Below, piece after piece: positions 1-7,500 of a DNA stretch of 9,082 bases. Numbering within the stretch: the stretch's first letter is position 1; each line of letters begins with the position of its first letter. This DNA comes from Bacillota bacterium (GTDB lineage Bacteria; Bacillota; Clostridia; Lachnospirales; Lachnospiraceae), in assembly GCA_023428655.1 (NCBI GenBank), contig JAEYXC010000286.1, positions 1 to 9,082 on the forward strand. Reading direction: 5' to 3'. Made by a program: the position numbers and the translations under genes. The notes under the pieces were generated by a model. That model worked only from the letters and a program-made list of their open reading frames with translations, was not told the DNA's origin and did no database searches.

Positions 1-2
1 CA

Positions 3-641
3 AGACCGAACGGGGACGGAATCACACTGCAATCCTGCGAAAATTATACAGTACAAAATTGCTTTGTACGTAGCTGGGATGACTCTCTGGTGGTTAAAAA
101 TTATACCGGTGACTCGAAGAACATCACTTTTAAGAATAATCAGCTATGGACGGATCTGGCGCAATCCATGGAGATCGGTTATGAGACCAATAAGGGGAAG
201 AAGGAGAATGCAAAGCTCAGTGAAATTACCTTTGAGAATATCACCGTACTGAATAATTTTCATAAGCCTGTCATCTCCGTACACAATGCAGACGATGCTT
301 TGATTACCGATATTACCTTTAAGAACATCATTGTTGAAAATGCGCAGATGGGCTCCGGTGACGGGGAGGAATTACCCTATCTCATTGACTTTAATATAGC
401 ACAGAGCACGAATTGGTCTACCACAAAGGAGCGCGGTCAGATTAACAATGTCTTGATTGACGGAGTCAGGGTTTTATCCGGGAGATTTAATGGCTCCAGA
501 ATTCAGGGCTTTGACGAGAACCATAGGGTAGAAAATGTCACAATTCGTAACCTGGAGATACTGGGTGAGAGAATTACCGGCTTTGAGCAGGGCAAATTTG
601 AGATTGATCCGGTCACTACGGAAAATCTGGTGCTTGAATAA
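3..641 (+). CDS. GH28-like right-handed beta-helix glycoside hydrolase, 3' fragment
   Basis: The gene enters from the left edge of the window; 212 codons are visible in frame from base 3 to the TAA at 639-641, and the true start lies upstream. The protein shows repeated short beta-helix rungs of the type 'ITFKNxxV', 'ITFENITV', 'VTIRNLEI', as in pectin lyase-fold enzymes. Near the visible N-terminus it has NGDGI (visible residues 3-7) followed by a WDDSL motif (25-29). These match the spacing and type of the catalytic aspartates of GH28 polygalacturonases and related GH49 enzymes. The GHG and RxK signatures of typical polygalacturonases are not seen; the matching stretch reads EIGYET. The enzyme therefore probably hydrolyses a polysaccharide, but the substrate cannot be named. 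The next gene, 62 bases downstream, encodes a carbohydrate-binding-like module, which supports a role in glycan breakdown. An internal GTG at 90 is not the true start, because the frame stays open and conserved upstream of it. Confidence 0.8.
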   Translation, partial: RPNGDGITLQSCENYTVQNCFVRSWDDSLVVKNYTGDSKNITFKNNQLWTDLAQSMEIGYETNKGKKENAKLSEITFENITVLNNFHKPVISVHNADDALITDITFKNIIVENAQMGSGDGEELPYLIDFNIAQSTNWSTTKERGQINNVLIDGVRVLSGRFNGSRIQGFDENHRVENVTIRNLEILGERITGFEQGKFEIDPVTTENLVLE

Positions 642-703
642 GAAGCATTTTCGCAAATATAAGTTCCTGCTGCTGCAGGCTTTTAGGAAGGAAGGGTAGG
701 ATT

Positions 704-1327
704 ATGAAAATTGTTCGAAGAAGCTTTATTGTGCTACTGATCATAGTTAACATCGGATTATTGTATTATGCTAAAAATTATATCGTGGAGCCGCCGCAAA
801 CCATTCATCCGACCAATGTTACCATTGTAGAAGCAAGGGCACAGACCGAGGCCGAGGAGCATCCTGCATTTATCCAAGAGGAATATAAGCTGGTGCTTCC
901 GGAGGGTGAGAATGTGGCACGGAACAAAAGCATTACCGCCAGTAGCTTTACCCAGGTATATAATGCATCAAAAGCGGTGGACGGCACCAGTGACGGACCA
1001 TCTTATTGGGAAGGAACGGGGGAGTATCCCAACACCTTAACCGTGGATCTGGGTACACCCACCAGGATTCATACCATACGGCTTACCCTGAATCCACTGG
1101 CAATCTGGGGTAAGCGCACTCAGACGATAGCAATTAATATCAGCAGCGACGGAGAGAATTTTAGTGAGCTGCTTCCTGCTAAGGAATATACCTTTGACCC
1201 GGACCTTGGCAATGAAGTGCAGCTTCCCTTCGAGGAAGTGGAGACTTCCTTTGTTCAGCTGGTAATAACGGAGAACTCCGGTGCCGGTGGCGGACAGATC
1301 GCAGAATTCGAGGTATATAGTAAATAG
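704..1327 (+). CDS. Membrane-anchored F5/8 type C (discoidin, CBM32-like) domain protein
   Basis: A 207-residue protein. A basic N-terminus (MKIVRR) is followed by a hydrophobic helix at about residues 8-23, then a polar linker (24-67). The helix lacks a convincing signal peptidase site close behind it, so a signal anchor with the rest outside the cell is most likely; a processed signal peptide is possible, since ARA at 44-46 lies far downstream. Residues about 68-206 form one discoidin/F5/8 type C domain. It begins NVARNKSITASS, has the AVDG turn (91-94), YWEG (101-104), TLTVDLG (111-117) and WGKRTQTI (135-142), and ends GGQIAEFEVYSK, the usual closing strand. Such domains bind glycans, often as CBM32-type modules attached to glycosidases. 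No catalytic domain is present. An AGGAAGG-rich ribosome binding stretch (685-700) precedes the ATG. The gene is probably co-transcribed with the upstream beta-helix hydrolase and ends just before a strong terminator. Confidence 0.85.
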   Translation: MKIVRRSFIVLLIIVNIGLLYYAKNYIVEPPQTIHPTNVTIVEARAQTEAEEHPAFIQEEYKLVLPEGENVARNKSITASSFTQVYNASKAVDGTSDGPSYWEGTGEYPNTLTVDLGTPTRIHTIRLTLNPLAIWGKRTQTIAINISSDGENFSELLPAKEYTFDPDLGNEVQLPFEEVETSFVQLVITENSGAGGGQIAEFEVYSK

Positions 1328-1339
1328 CAATTTAATAAC

Positions 1340-1377
1340 GCACAGAATTGGAGCTCATTCTAATTCTGTGCTTTTTT
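1340..1377 (+). terminator. Rho-independent terminator after the discoidin gene
   Basis: A perfect 10-bp stem pairs GCACAGAATT (1340-1349) with AATTCTGTGC (1362-1371). It can extend inward by four more pairs, including G-T wobbles, to leave a CTCA loop (1354-1357). Six T residues (1372-1377) follow directly. It lies 12 bases after the stop codon and closes the carbohydrate unit. Confidence 0.93.
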
Positions 1378-1566
1378 GTTGGCATGACAATAGAAAGTTC
1401 GAAGAGGCACTGTAAAACAATAAAAATAAGTAAAGAAAGCACTTACATAATAATCTTTCCATTTTCGATTAGAAGAGGATAAATGATTCTGAATAGATAC
1501 TAGAAGCATTCGGATAATTAATGAATTATTTGTAAAAAATATTTTAATAGATTTTGCAAAATTTAA

Positions 1567-1595
1567 TTGCGTAACATCTAAATATATGATAAATT
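1567..1595 (+). promoter_or_regulatory. Candidate sigma-A-type promoter for the B12/ABC operon
   Basis: TTGCGT (1567-1572) is followed after exactly 17 bases by TAAATT (1590-1595), preceded by TG at 1587-1588, which gives an extended -10. The match to consensus is partial, at 3 of 6 and 4 of 6 bases. The position fits: it is about 80 bases upstream of the start at 1675, in the AT-rich gap of about 300 bases after the preceding terminator. The rest of that gap (1378-1674) shows no convincing gene, RNA or riboswitch core. The call is made by eye and is tentative. Confidence 0.4.
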
Positions 1596-1661
1596 ATTCT
1601 CATAAAGGTGATTTTGGATCGGGATGTTGATGATAAGAGAATTGCCACAATAATAAAATTC

Positions 1662-1669
1662 AAGAAAGG
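1662..1669 (+). promoter_or_regulatory. Ribosome binding site deciding a GTG start
   Basis: AAGAAAGG (1662-1669) lies 5 bases before GTG at 1675 but 14 bases before the in-frame ATG at 1684. Normal spacing favours the GTG start. The two choices differ by only three residues. Confidence 0.6.
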
Positions 1670-1674
1670 CACGG

Positions 1675-2340
1675 GTGTCTAGAATGGAGACGATTTATAA
1701 TGAATTTGGAGTGTTTTTTGAGGAAGAGAATAAAGAGGAGGCAGTAAAATACATCTTGAATAAGCTGCAGGCAGGGGAGATTGACGTAATTGACCTATAT
1801 ACCAAGATATTAACGCCTATGCTGAATCATATGACCTGTAAGCTGGCAGACAAGAGGATCTGTATTTGGAAGGAGCATGTTAAGACGGCAATTGTAAGAA
1901 CAATCGTTGAAAATTGCTATTCTTACGTTATTGAGAAAAGAAATAGGTTGAACTATCCCAAACGAGGTGTGGCAGCAATTCTTTGCCCACCGGAGGAATA
2001 TCATGATCTGGGTGCAAGGATGGTAGCGGATTTTTTTACGATTGGTGGTTACGATGCAATCTATGCCGGTAGTAATACACCCTATCAGGATTTCTATAAT
2101 GCGGTTCATGTAATTAAGCCGGAGGTAGTGGCGATCAGTATAAGCAATTATTACAATCTGGTAGCAGCAAAGAAAATGATAGAGGAGTTAAAAAAGGCTC
2201 TGGATTATCCCTTAAAGATTGTTGTGGGTGGTTATGCCTTTCATGAGAATCCGGAGAAACATAAGCTGATTGGTGCAGACTATTATGCAGTTTCTTATGA
2301 AGACATCATAAATTTGGCAAAGGGTGAGGTGCAAGAATGA
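1675..2340 (+). CDS. Stand-alone cobalamin (B12)-binding domain protein
   Basis: A 221-residue soluble protein with no signal peptide or membrane segment. Residues about 15-90 are helical and resemble the B12-binding cap (B12-binding_2) domain, including an EH pair (67-68) like that of corrinoid caps. Residues about 95-218 form a Rossmann-like B12-binding domain. EYHDLG (108-113) matches the DxHxxG motif whose histidine is the lower cobalt ligand in base-off/His-on proteins; the leading Asp is Glu here. SISNYYN (155-161) and VVGGYAF (183-189) correspond to the later nucleotide-tail contacts. No methyltransferase, mutase, MerR-type DNA-binding or radical-SAM domain is attached, so it may be a corrinoid carrier or a sensor. 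The tryptophan of the CarH Wx9EH light-sensing motif is not at the expected place (Leu57). The stop codon overlaps the permease start (ATGA), which implies translational coupling to an ABC transporter. Cobalamin binding itself is inferred from the motifs. Confidence 0.82.
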   Translation: MSRMETIYNEFGVFFEEENKEEAVKYILNKLQAGEIDVIDLYTKILTPMLNHMTCKLADKRICIWKEHVKTAIVRTIVENCYSYVIEKRNRLNYPKRGVAAILCPPEEYHDLGARMVADFFTIGGYDAIYAGSNTPYQDFYNAVHVIKPEVVAISISNYYNLVAAKKMIEELKKALDYPLKIVVGGYAFHENPEKHKLIGADYYAVSYEDIINLAKGEVQE

Positions 2341-3503
2341 AGCTAGGATATCGTATCGCAACCAGATTCTTAAAGTCGAATCTGGGTCAAACATTTTTAA
2401 TCATTTTAGGAATATCCATCGGTGTTTCGGTTCAGATATTTATCGGCTCATTGATTCAAGGGCTTCAAAAGGGGCTAGTAGAGAAGACAATCGGCGCTTC
2501 CTCACAGATTACCATAACTTCCGATACGGAGGAAGGAACAATCCGAGACTATAGGGAGCTGGTTGATACAATCCGTAACTCGGATGAGAGAATAGAAACG
2601 ATTTCCGTGGCCTCGGATTATCCGGCATTTATGGAGATAAGCGAAGAAACACAATCCATACTTATCAGGGGCTTTGAACTTGATCAGGCAGATGCAATCT
2701 ACCATATTTACGATCGAATTGAGGAGGGTACATATCCGAAGAATTCCGATGAGCTTATCCTGGGTATTGATCTCAAGGAGGAATATGGGCTAGCGCTGGG
2801 AGATGAGATTACTATCACAACTACTCAGCAGAAGACCGCTTCTTGCAAGGTGGTCGGCTTTTTCGACTTACAGGTTGCAAGCTTAAACCAAAGCTGGGGT
2901 ATCATGACGCTTGCTTCGGTTCAGGATATCTTTGAAACCGAGGATACGGTAACGGCTATTGAGTTGCAGATTACGGAGAAGGACGTGTTCTTGGCCGATG
3001 AAATTGCTGTGAACATAGAGAAATTCTTAGATGATGATACCTTTATCATAAAGAATTGGAAATCTCAAAATGAATCCCTCCTCAGCGGACTACAGGGACA
3101 GAGCATTTCTAGCTATATGATCCAGGTTTTTGTGCTTATCTCAGTATTACTGGGGATTGCCAGTGTATTAGCGATTACGGTAATCCAGAAATCCAAGCAG
3201 ATCGGTATACTAAAGGCTATGGGTATCCGTAATTCGACTACAAGCTATATCTTCCTCTTTGAAGGGCTGATCTTAGGCTTCTTTGGTGCAATCCTAGGTA
3301 TTTTACTAGGGCTAGGATTATCCCTTGCCTTCACTAAATTTGCGCTCAATCCCGATGGAACGCCGGTAATCAACCTATATATAAGCTATCCGTTTATTGC
3401 ATTCTCCGGGCTAATCGCGATAGCGGCAAGTATACTGGCTGCCCTATTTCCTGCAATCCGTTCCTCGAGGATCAATCCGATTGATATTATCAGAAATAAT
3501 TAG
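2337..3503 (+). CDS. LolC/LolE/MacB-type ABC transporter permease (FtsX family)
   Basis: A 388-residue membrane protein with the layout of MacB/LolCE permeases. Helix 1 is at about 17-41, a large extracytoplasmic domain at about 43-257, and three C-terminal helices at about 260-284, 303-332 and 351-373. The cytoplasmic loop KSKQIGILKAMGI (285-297) and the C-terminal FPAIRSSRINPIDIIR (371-386) are hallmarks of the family and are expected to contact the ATPase. Family members act as mechanotransmitters that extract lipids, lipoproteins or peptides from the membrane rather than forming a simple pore. The ATG overlaps the stop of the B12-binding gene by 4 bases, with GGGTGAGGTG (2322-2331) as ribosome binding site. 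The ATPase gene follows after 21 bases. One permease gene with one ATPase gene suggests a homodimeric permease. The substrate is unknown. Confidence 0.9.
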   Translation: MKLGYRIATRFLKSNLGQTFLIILGISIGVSVQIFIGSLIQGLQKGLVEKTIGASSQITITSDTEEGTIRDYRELVDTIRNSDERIETISVASDYPAFMEISEETQSILIRGFELDQADAIYHIYDRIEEGTYPKNSDELILGIDLKEEYGLALGDEITITTTQQKTASCKVVGFFDLQVASLNQSWGIMTLASVQDIFETEDTVTAIELQITEKDVFLADEIAVNIEKFLDDDTFIIKNWKSQNESLLSGLQGQSISSYMIQVFVLISVLLGIASVLAITVIQKSKQIGILKAMGIRNSTTSYIFLFEGLILGFFGAILGILLGLGLSLAFTKFALNPDGTPVINLYISYPFIAFSGLIAIAASILAALFPAIRSSRINPIDIIRNN

Positions 3504-3524
3504 GCAGGGAGGAGAAAAATAAAT

Positions 3525-4211
3525 ATGAGCACTATACTGGAACTTAAAAATGTAAATAAGATCTATGGAACGGAGATTACAAATCAAGTACTTTATGATA
3601 TTAATCTTTCCTTTGAGGAGGGCTCCTTTAACTCGATTATCGGTCAGTCCGGAAGTGGCAAGAGTACCTTGCTGAATATTATTGGAACACTTGATAAAGC
3701 AACCTCCGGGGAGGTACTGATCAATGGAGTTAATGTAAAGAATATGTCCTCCAATCAACTGGCGGACTTAAGGAATAGGACCCTGGGCTTTGTATTCCAG
3801 TTTCATTATCTCCTCCCGGAATTTACGGCCCTTGAGAATGTATTAATGCCGTATCGGATTCAGAATAAAAAGATTACGAAGGATATTATCAGGAAGGCTG
3901 AGGACACAATGAACCTGGTGGGACTTGAAAAGGTTAAGAATAATCCGGCAACAAAAATGTCCGGCGGACAGCAGCAGAGAACAGCCATTGCACGAGCCTT
4001 GATAAACAGTCCCAAGATCATCCTTGCAGACGAACCCACCGGGAATCTGGATTCGGATACCACAGAAAATATCTATGAATTAATGCGAAACATTAATCAA
4101 GAGCTTGGTACTACCTTCGTAATTATCACTCATGACAGACGTATTGCGGAAAAAGCGGATCGCATTGTTGAGATTAAGGATGGAAGGATTAATTTAGATC
4201 TGAAGAAGTAG
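3525..4211 (+). CDS. LolD-like ABC transporter ATP-binding protein
   Basis: A complete 228-residue ABC ATPase that powers the upstream permease. Visible motifs are Walker A GQSGSGKST (40-48), Q-loop Gln92, signature MSGGQQQR (145-152), Walker B IILADEP (165-171) with catalytic Glu170, D-loop NLDS (174-177) and H-loop His203. Between Walker A and the signature it carries FQFHYLLPEFTALENVLM (91-108), nearly identical to the LolD motif of Gram-negative lipoprotein-release ATPases. Related Gram-positive ATPases of the MacB group usually read FQxFNLLPxLTxxENV, so this member is on the LolD side of the family. A strong GGGAGGAG ribosome binding site (3507-3514) precedes the ATG by 10 bases. This is the last gene of the operon, before a terminator. 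The name lolD is not assigned because a Gram-positive host would have no outer membrane sorting pathway. Confidence 0.93.
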   Translation: MSTILELKNVNKIYGTEITNQVLYDINLSFEEGSFNSIIGQSGSGKSTLLNIIGTLDKATSGEVLINGVNVKNMSSNQLADLRNRTLGFVFQFHYLLPEFTALENVLMPYRIQNKKITKDIIRKAEDTMNLVGLEKVKNNPATKMSGGQQQRTAIARALINSPKIILADEPTGNLDSDTTENIYELMRNINQELGTTFVIITHDRRIAEKADRIVEIKDGRINLDLKK

Positions 4212-4315
4212 CATTAGCCTTACATCCTGACAGATCGAATTGTTAAACTCTAGTTTTCTGATAAAGTCCAATCATAACATATAAATCGTAATCATAATGC
4301 AATTAGTCCCATGTC

Positions 4316-4364
4316 CGGAATTACCTTTAGCCCATTAATAGCGGTAAAGGTAATTCCGATTTTT
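4316..4364 (+). terminator. Rho-independent terminator after the ABC operon
   Basis: A perfect 14-bp stem pairs CGGAATTACCTTTA (4316-4329) with TAAAGGTAATTCCG (4345-4358) around a 15-base loop. Five T residues follow (4360-4364). It lies about 105 bases after the ATPase stop and separates this operon from the giant activase gene. Confidence 0.92.
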
Positions 4365-4591
4365 GATTCCTGCTTATCAAGTCGCATTAAGATAAACCAA
4401 GCCCAATTTCCAGAGTGGATAATGTTCTTTAAACTTACCCGGATTGTGCATGGATTATTAGATTCCGTCCATAATAGATAGGTAAGAAACAACTAACTAT
4501 CGCAATATTTAAATGCGTTATCTGTGCCAAGAGGCCAGAGTGTTAAGGGTAAGCATGTGATGTGAGAAGGATGATTTAGGAGAAGACGGAT
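4365..4591 (+). other. Leader region of the activase gene, no gene seen
   Basis: This 227-base stretch between the terminator and the next ATG should contain the promoter of the giant gene, but I see no -35/-10 pair with good sequence and spacing. No riboswitch or T-box core was recognised. A clear ribosome binding site AGGAGA (4578-4583) lies 8 bases before the ATG at 4592. The 4212-4315 stretch before the terminator also holds nothing I can name. Confidence 0.5.
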
Positions 4592-7500
4592 ATGAAAATA
4601 GGAAGACTTGGAATTGATATCGGATCAACAACAATAAAGCTGGCGCTGCTGGATGAACACAATCAATTGATATACAGTGATTATCGAAGGCACAAATCAG
4701 ATATCAAGACAACACTTCGGCAATTGATGAAGGAATGCTATCAAAAGCTTGGCGAAATACCGGTACACACCTGTGTCACCGGCTCCGGCGGCTTGTCCGT
4801 CTCCAAATGGTTGAAGCTCGGTTTTGTACAGGAGGTAATTGCCTGCAGTAAGGCAGTTCAGACCTATATTCCTGAGACCGATGTAGCCATTGAGCTGGGG
4901 GGAGAGGATGCAAAGATTACTTATTTTCGAGGTGGGATAGAACAAAGAATGAACGGAAGCTGCGCCGGTGGAACGGGGGCCTTCATTGATCAGATGGCAA
5001 CGCTACTGAATACGGATGCCCAGGGCTTGAATGAGTATGCAAAGCAGCATAGCATGATTTATCCCATCGCCTCCAGGTGCGGAGTCTTTGCCAAGACGGA
5101 TGTGCAGCCACTGATTAATGACGGAGTCAGTAGGGAGGATATTGCTGCATCCATATTACAGGCTGTAGCGAATCAGACCATCGGTGGTCTTGCCTGTGGG
5201 AAGCCGATCCGCGGTAGGATTGCTTTTTTAGGTGGTCCGCTGTATTTTCTGTCCCAGCTTCGAGAGCGATTTTATGACAGCCTTAAACTTGAGCTTAACC
5301 AAGCAATCTCACCGGAGCATTCCGAGATTTATGTTGCCATGGGCGCAGCACTTTCATCAACAAAGGAACGGAAGATGGCATTAAGCCAGCTGTTGAACCT
5401 GGTAGAAAAAATCTCTGAGGGTACAAGGGAAGAGATGAAGTTTCTTGATCCGTTATTTACATCGAGAGAGCAGTATGAGGAATTTCTGGCTCGTCATAAT
5501 CAAGCACGGGTTGAGAGAGAGAACATAAGCACCTATACCGGGAAGACCTTTCTTGGTATTGATGCAGGTTCTACCACGACAAAGGTAGCATTGATTGGAG
5601 ATAAGGGACAATTATTATACTCTCATTATTGCAGCAATGACGGTGAACCACTAAAGAAGCTGGTACCCATCCTTATAGAGCTATATGAGCATATTCCTAA
5701 TAAGGTTAGGATTGGAAAATGTGCAGTTACAGGTTACGGAGAAGCTTTGGTGAAGGCGGCTCTTCACGCAGATATTGGAGAGATTGAAACGATTGCTCAT
5801 TATAAGGCAGCAAAGCATTTTCTGCCGGAGGTTGATTTTATTATTGATATTGGCGGGCAGGATATGAAATGTCTGAGGATTAAGAATGGGTCAATTGACA
5901 GTATTTTGCTGAATGAAGCCTGTTCCTCCGGCTGTGGGTCTTTTTTGGAGGGGTTTGCTAAGTCATTGGAGCTGACAATTGAGGAGTTTGCCAAGGAGGC
6001 CCTCTTTGCACAGGCTCCGGTGGATCTTGGTACCAAATGTACCGTATTCATGAACTCGAAGGTAAAGCAGGCGCAAAAGGAGGGAGCAAGTCTGGCTGAT
6101 CTTTCAGCCGGTCTCTCTTATTCGGTTATCAAAAATGCATTATATAAGGTCATAAAGGTACGAAGTGAGAAGGATTTGGGATCGAAGATCATTGTTCAGG
6201 GAGGTACCTTCTATAATGATGCTGTATTACGCTCTTTTGAACTGATTACAGGTAGGGATGCTATTCGACCGGATATCGCCGGCATCATGGGAGCTTACGG
6301 TGCGGCACTCCTTGCGAAGGAACGATATGAGGAGGGAGAAGAGAGTACATTATTACCACAATCCGCAATTGCTGACTACTCCGTCCACGCAACAACTCAG
6401 CGTTGTGATCAATGTACGAATCATTGTCACTTAACCATTAATACCTTTACCGGCGGTGAGCGCTTTGTTGCAGGTAACCGCTGTGAACGGGGTGCCGGAA
6501 TGGATCAATCCGTGTCAGAGCAGCTGCCGAATTTGTATGACTATAAATACCAAAGAACCTTTGACTACAAGCCCCTTCCCCTAGAGATGGCCAATCGTGG
6601 GATCATCGGTATTCCAAGGGTGTTAAATCAATTTGAGAATTATCCCTTTTGGTTCACCCTATTGACCAACCTTGGATTTCGAGTCATTATCTCAAATCCA
6701 TCCTCAAAGAAGCTCTATGTGAAAGGACTTGAAACAATTCCATCGGAATCGGCCTGTTATCCGGCAAAGCTCTGTCACGGTCATATTATCAATCTGATTG
6801 AGAAAGGAGTCGATACAATCTTCTATCCTTCGGTGGTATATGAGAAGAAGGAGTTTTCTGAGGCCAGTAATCATTATAACTGCCCGATTGTGATTTCTTA
6901 TTCCGAGGTAGTGCGAAGTAATATCGATGAGCTGAAGGAACACAACATCAGGCTGATCAATCCCTTCTTATCCCTGGATAATACGAAGAAGCTGATTGAT
7001 CGACTGTACGAGGAGCTGGAAAGCTATGAGATAACCAAGGATGAGCTAAAGGGAGCGGTTCAGGCAGCCTGTGCGGAACGGGAGCATTATAAAAGCGATA
7101 TCCGGTGCAGGGGAGAGGAGACACTGGCTTACCTGAAGCAAAATAACAAAAAGGGGATTGTATTATGTGGGAAGCCCTATCATGTGGACCCGGAGATCAA
7201 CCATGGTATTGCAAAGCTAATTCAGTCCTACGGTATGGCCGTTTTAACAGAGGACAGTATCGCCCATCTGTCTGCAGAGCGACTGAAGCTTCGTGTGGTG
7301 GACCAGTGGGTATATAATTCGAGATTATATCGGGCCGCGTCACTGGTAGCAAAGGAGGCATGCCTGGAGTTAATCCAGCTGAATTCCTTTGGCTGTGGCT
7401 TGGATGCCGTAACCTCGGATCAGATCGCAGAAATCCTCGCAGACGACGGTAAGCTATATACGATGCTGAAAATCGACGAAGGGGCTAATCTGGGTGCTGC

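Noticed and set aside
666..679. Small hairpin CCTGC-TGCT-GCAGG followed by a short T run between the hydrolase and discoidin genes
   Set aside because: The stem has only 5 bp and the T run only four bases, so it is too weak to call a terminator. The two genes look co-transcribed.
1434..1447. CcpA catabolite-repression-like site (AGAAAGCACTTACA)
   Set aside because: It fits the cre consensus at most positions but misses the first T and the central CG, and it lies more than 100 bases upstream of the candidate promoter in AT-rich DNA. Chance is likely.
1600..1670. Possible cobalamin riboswitch upstream of the B12-binding gene
   Set aside because: The region was examined because of the gene's ligand, but the conserved B12-box and core helices are absent and the leader is too short.
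4292..4492. Minus-strand open frame of 66 codons in the intergenic gap
   Set aside because: It uses a TTG start without a ribosome binding site, runs through the + strand terminator hairpin, and resembles nothing recognisable.
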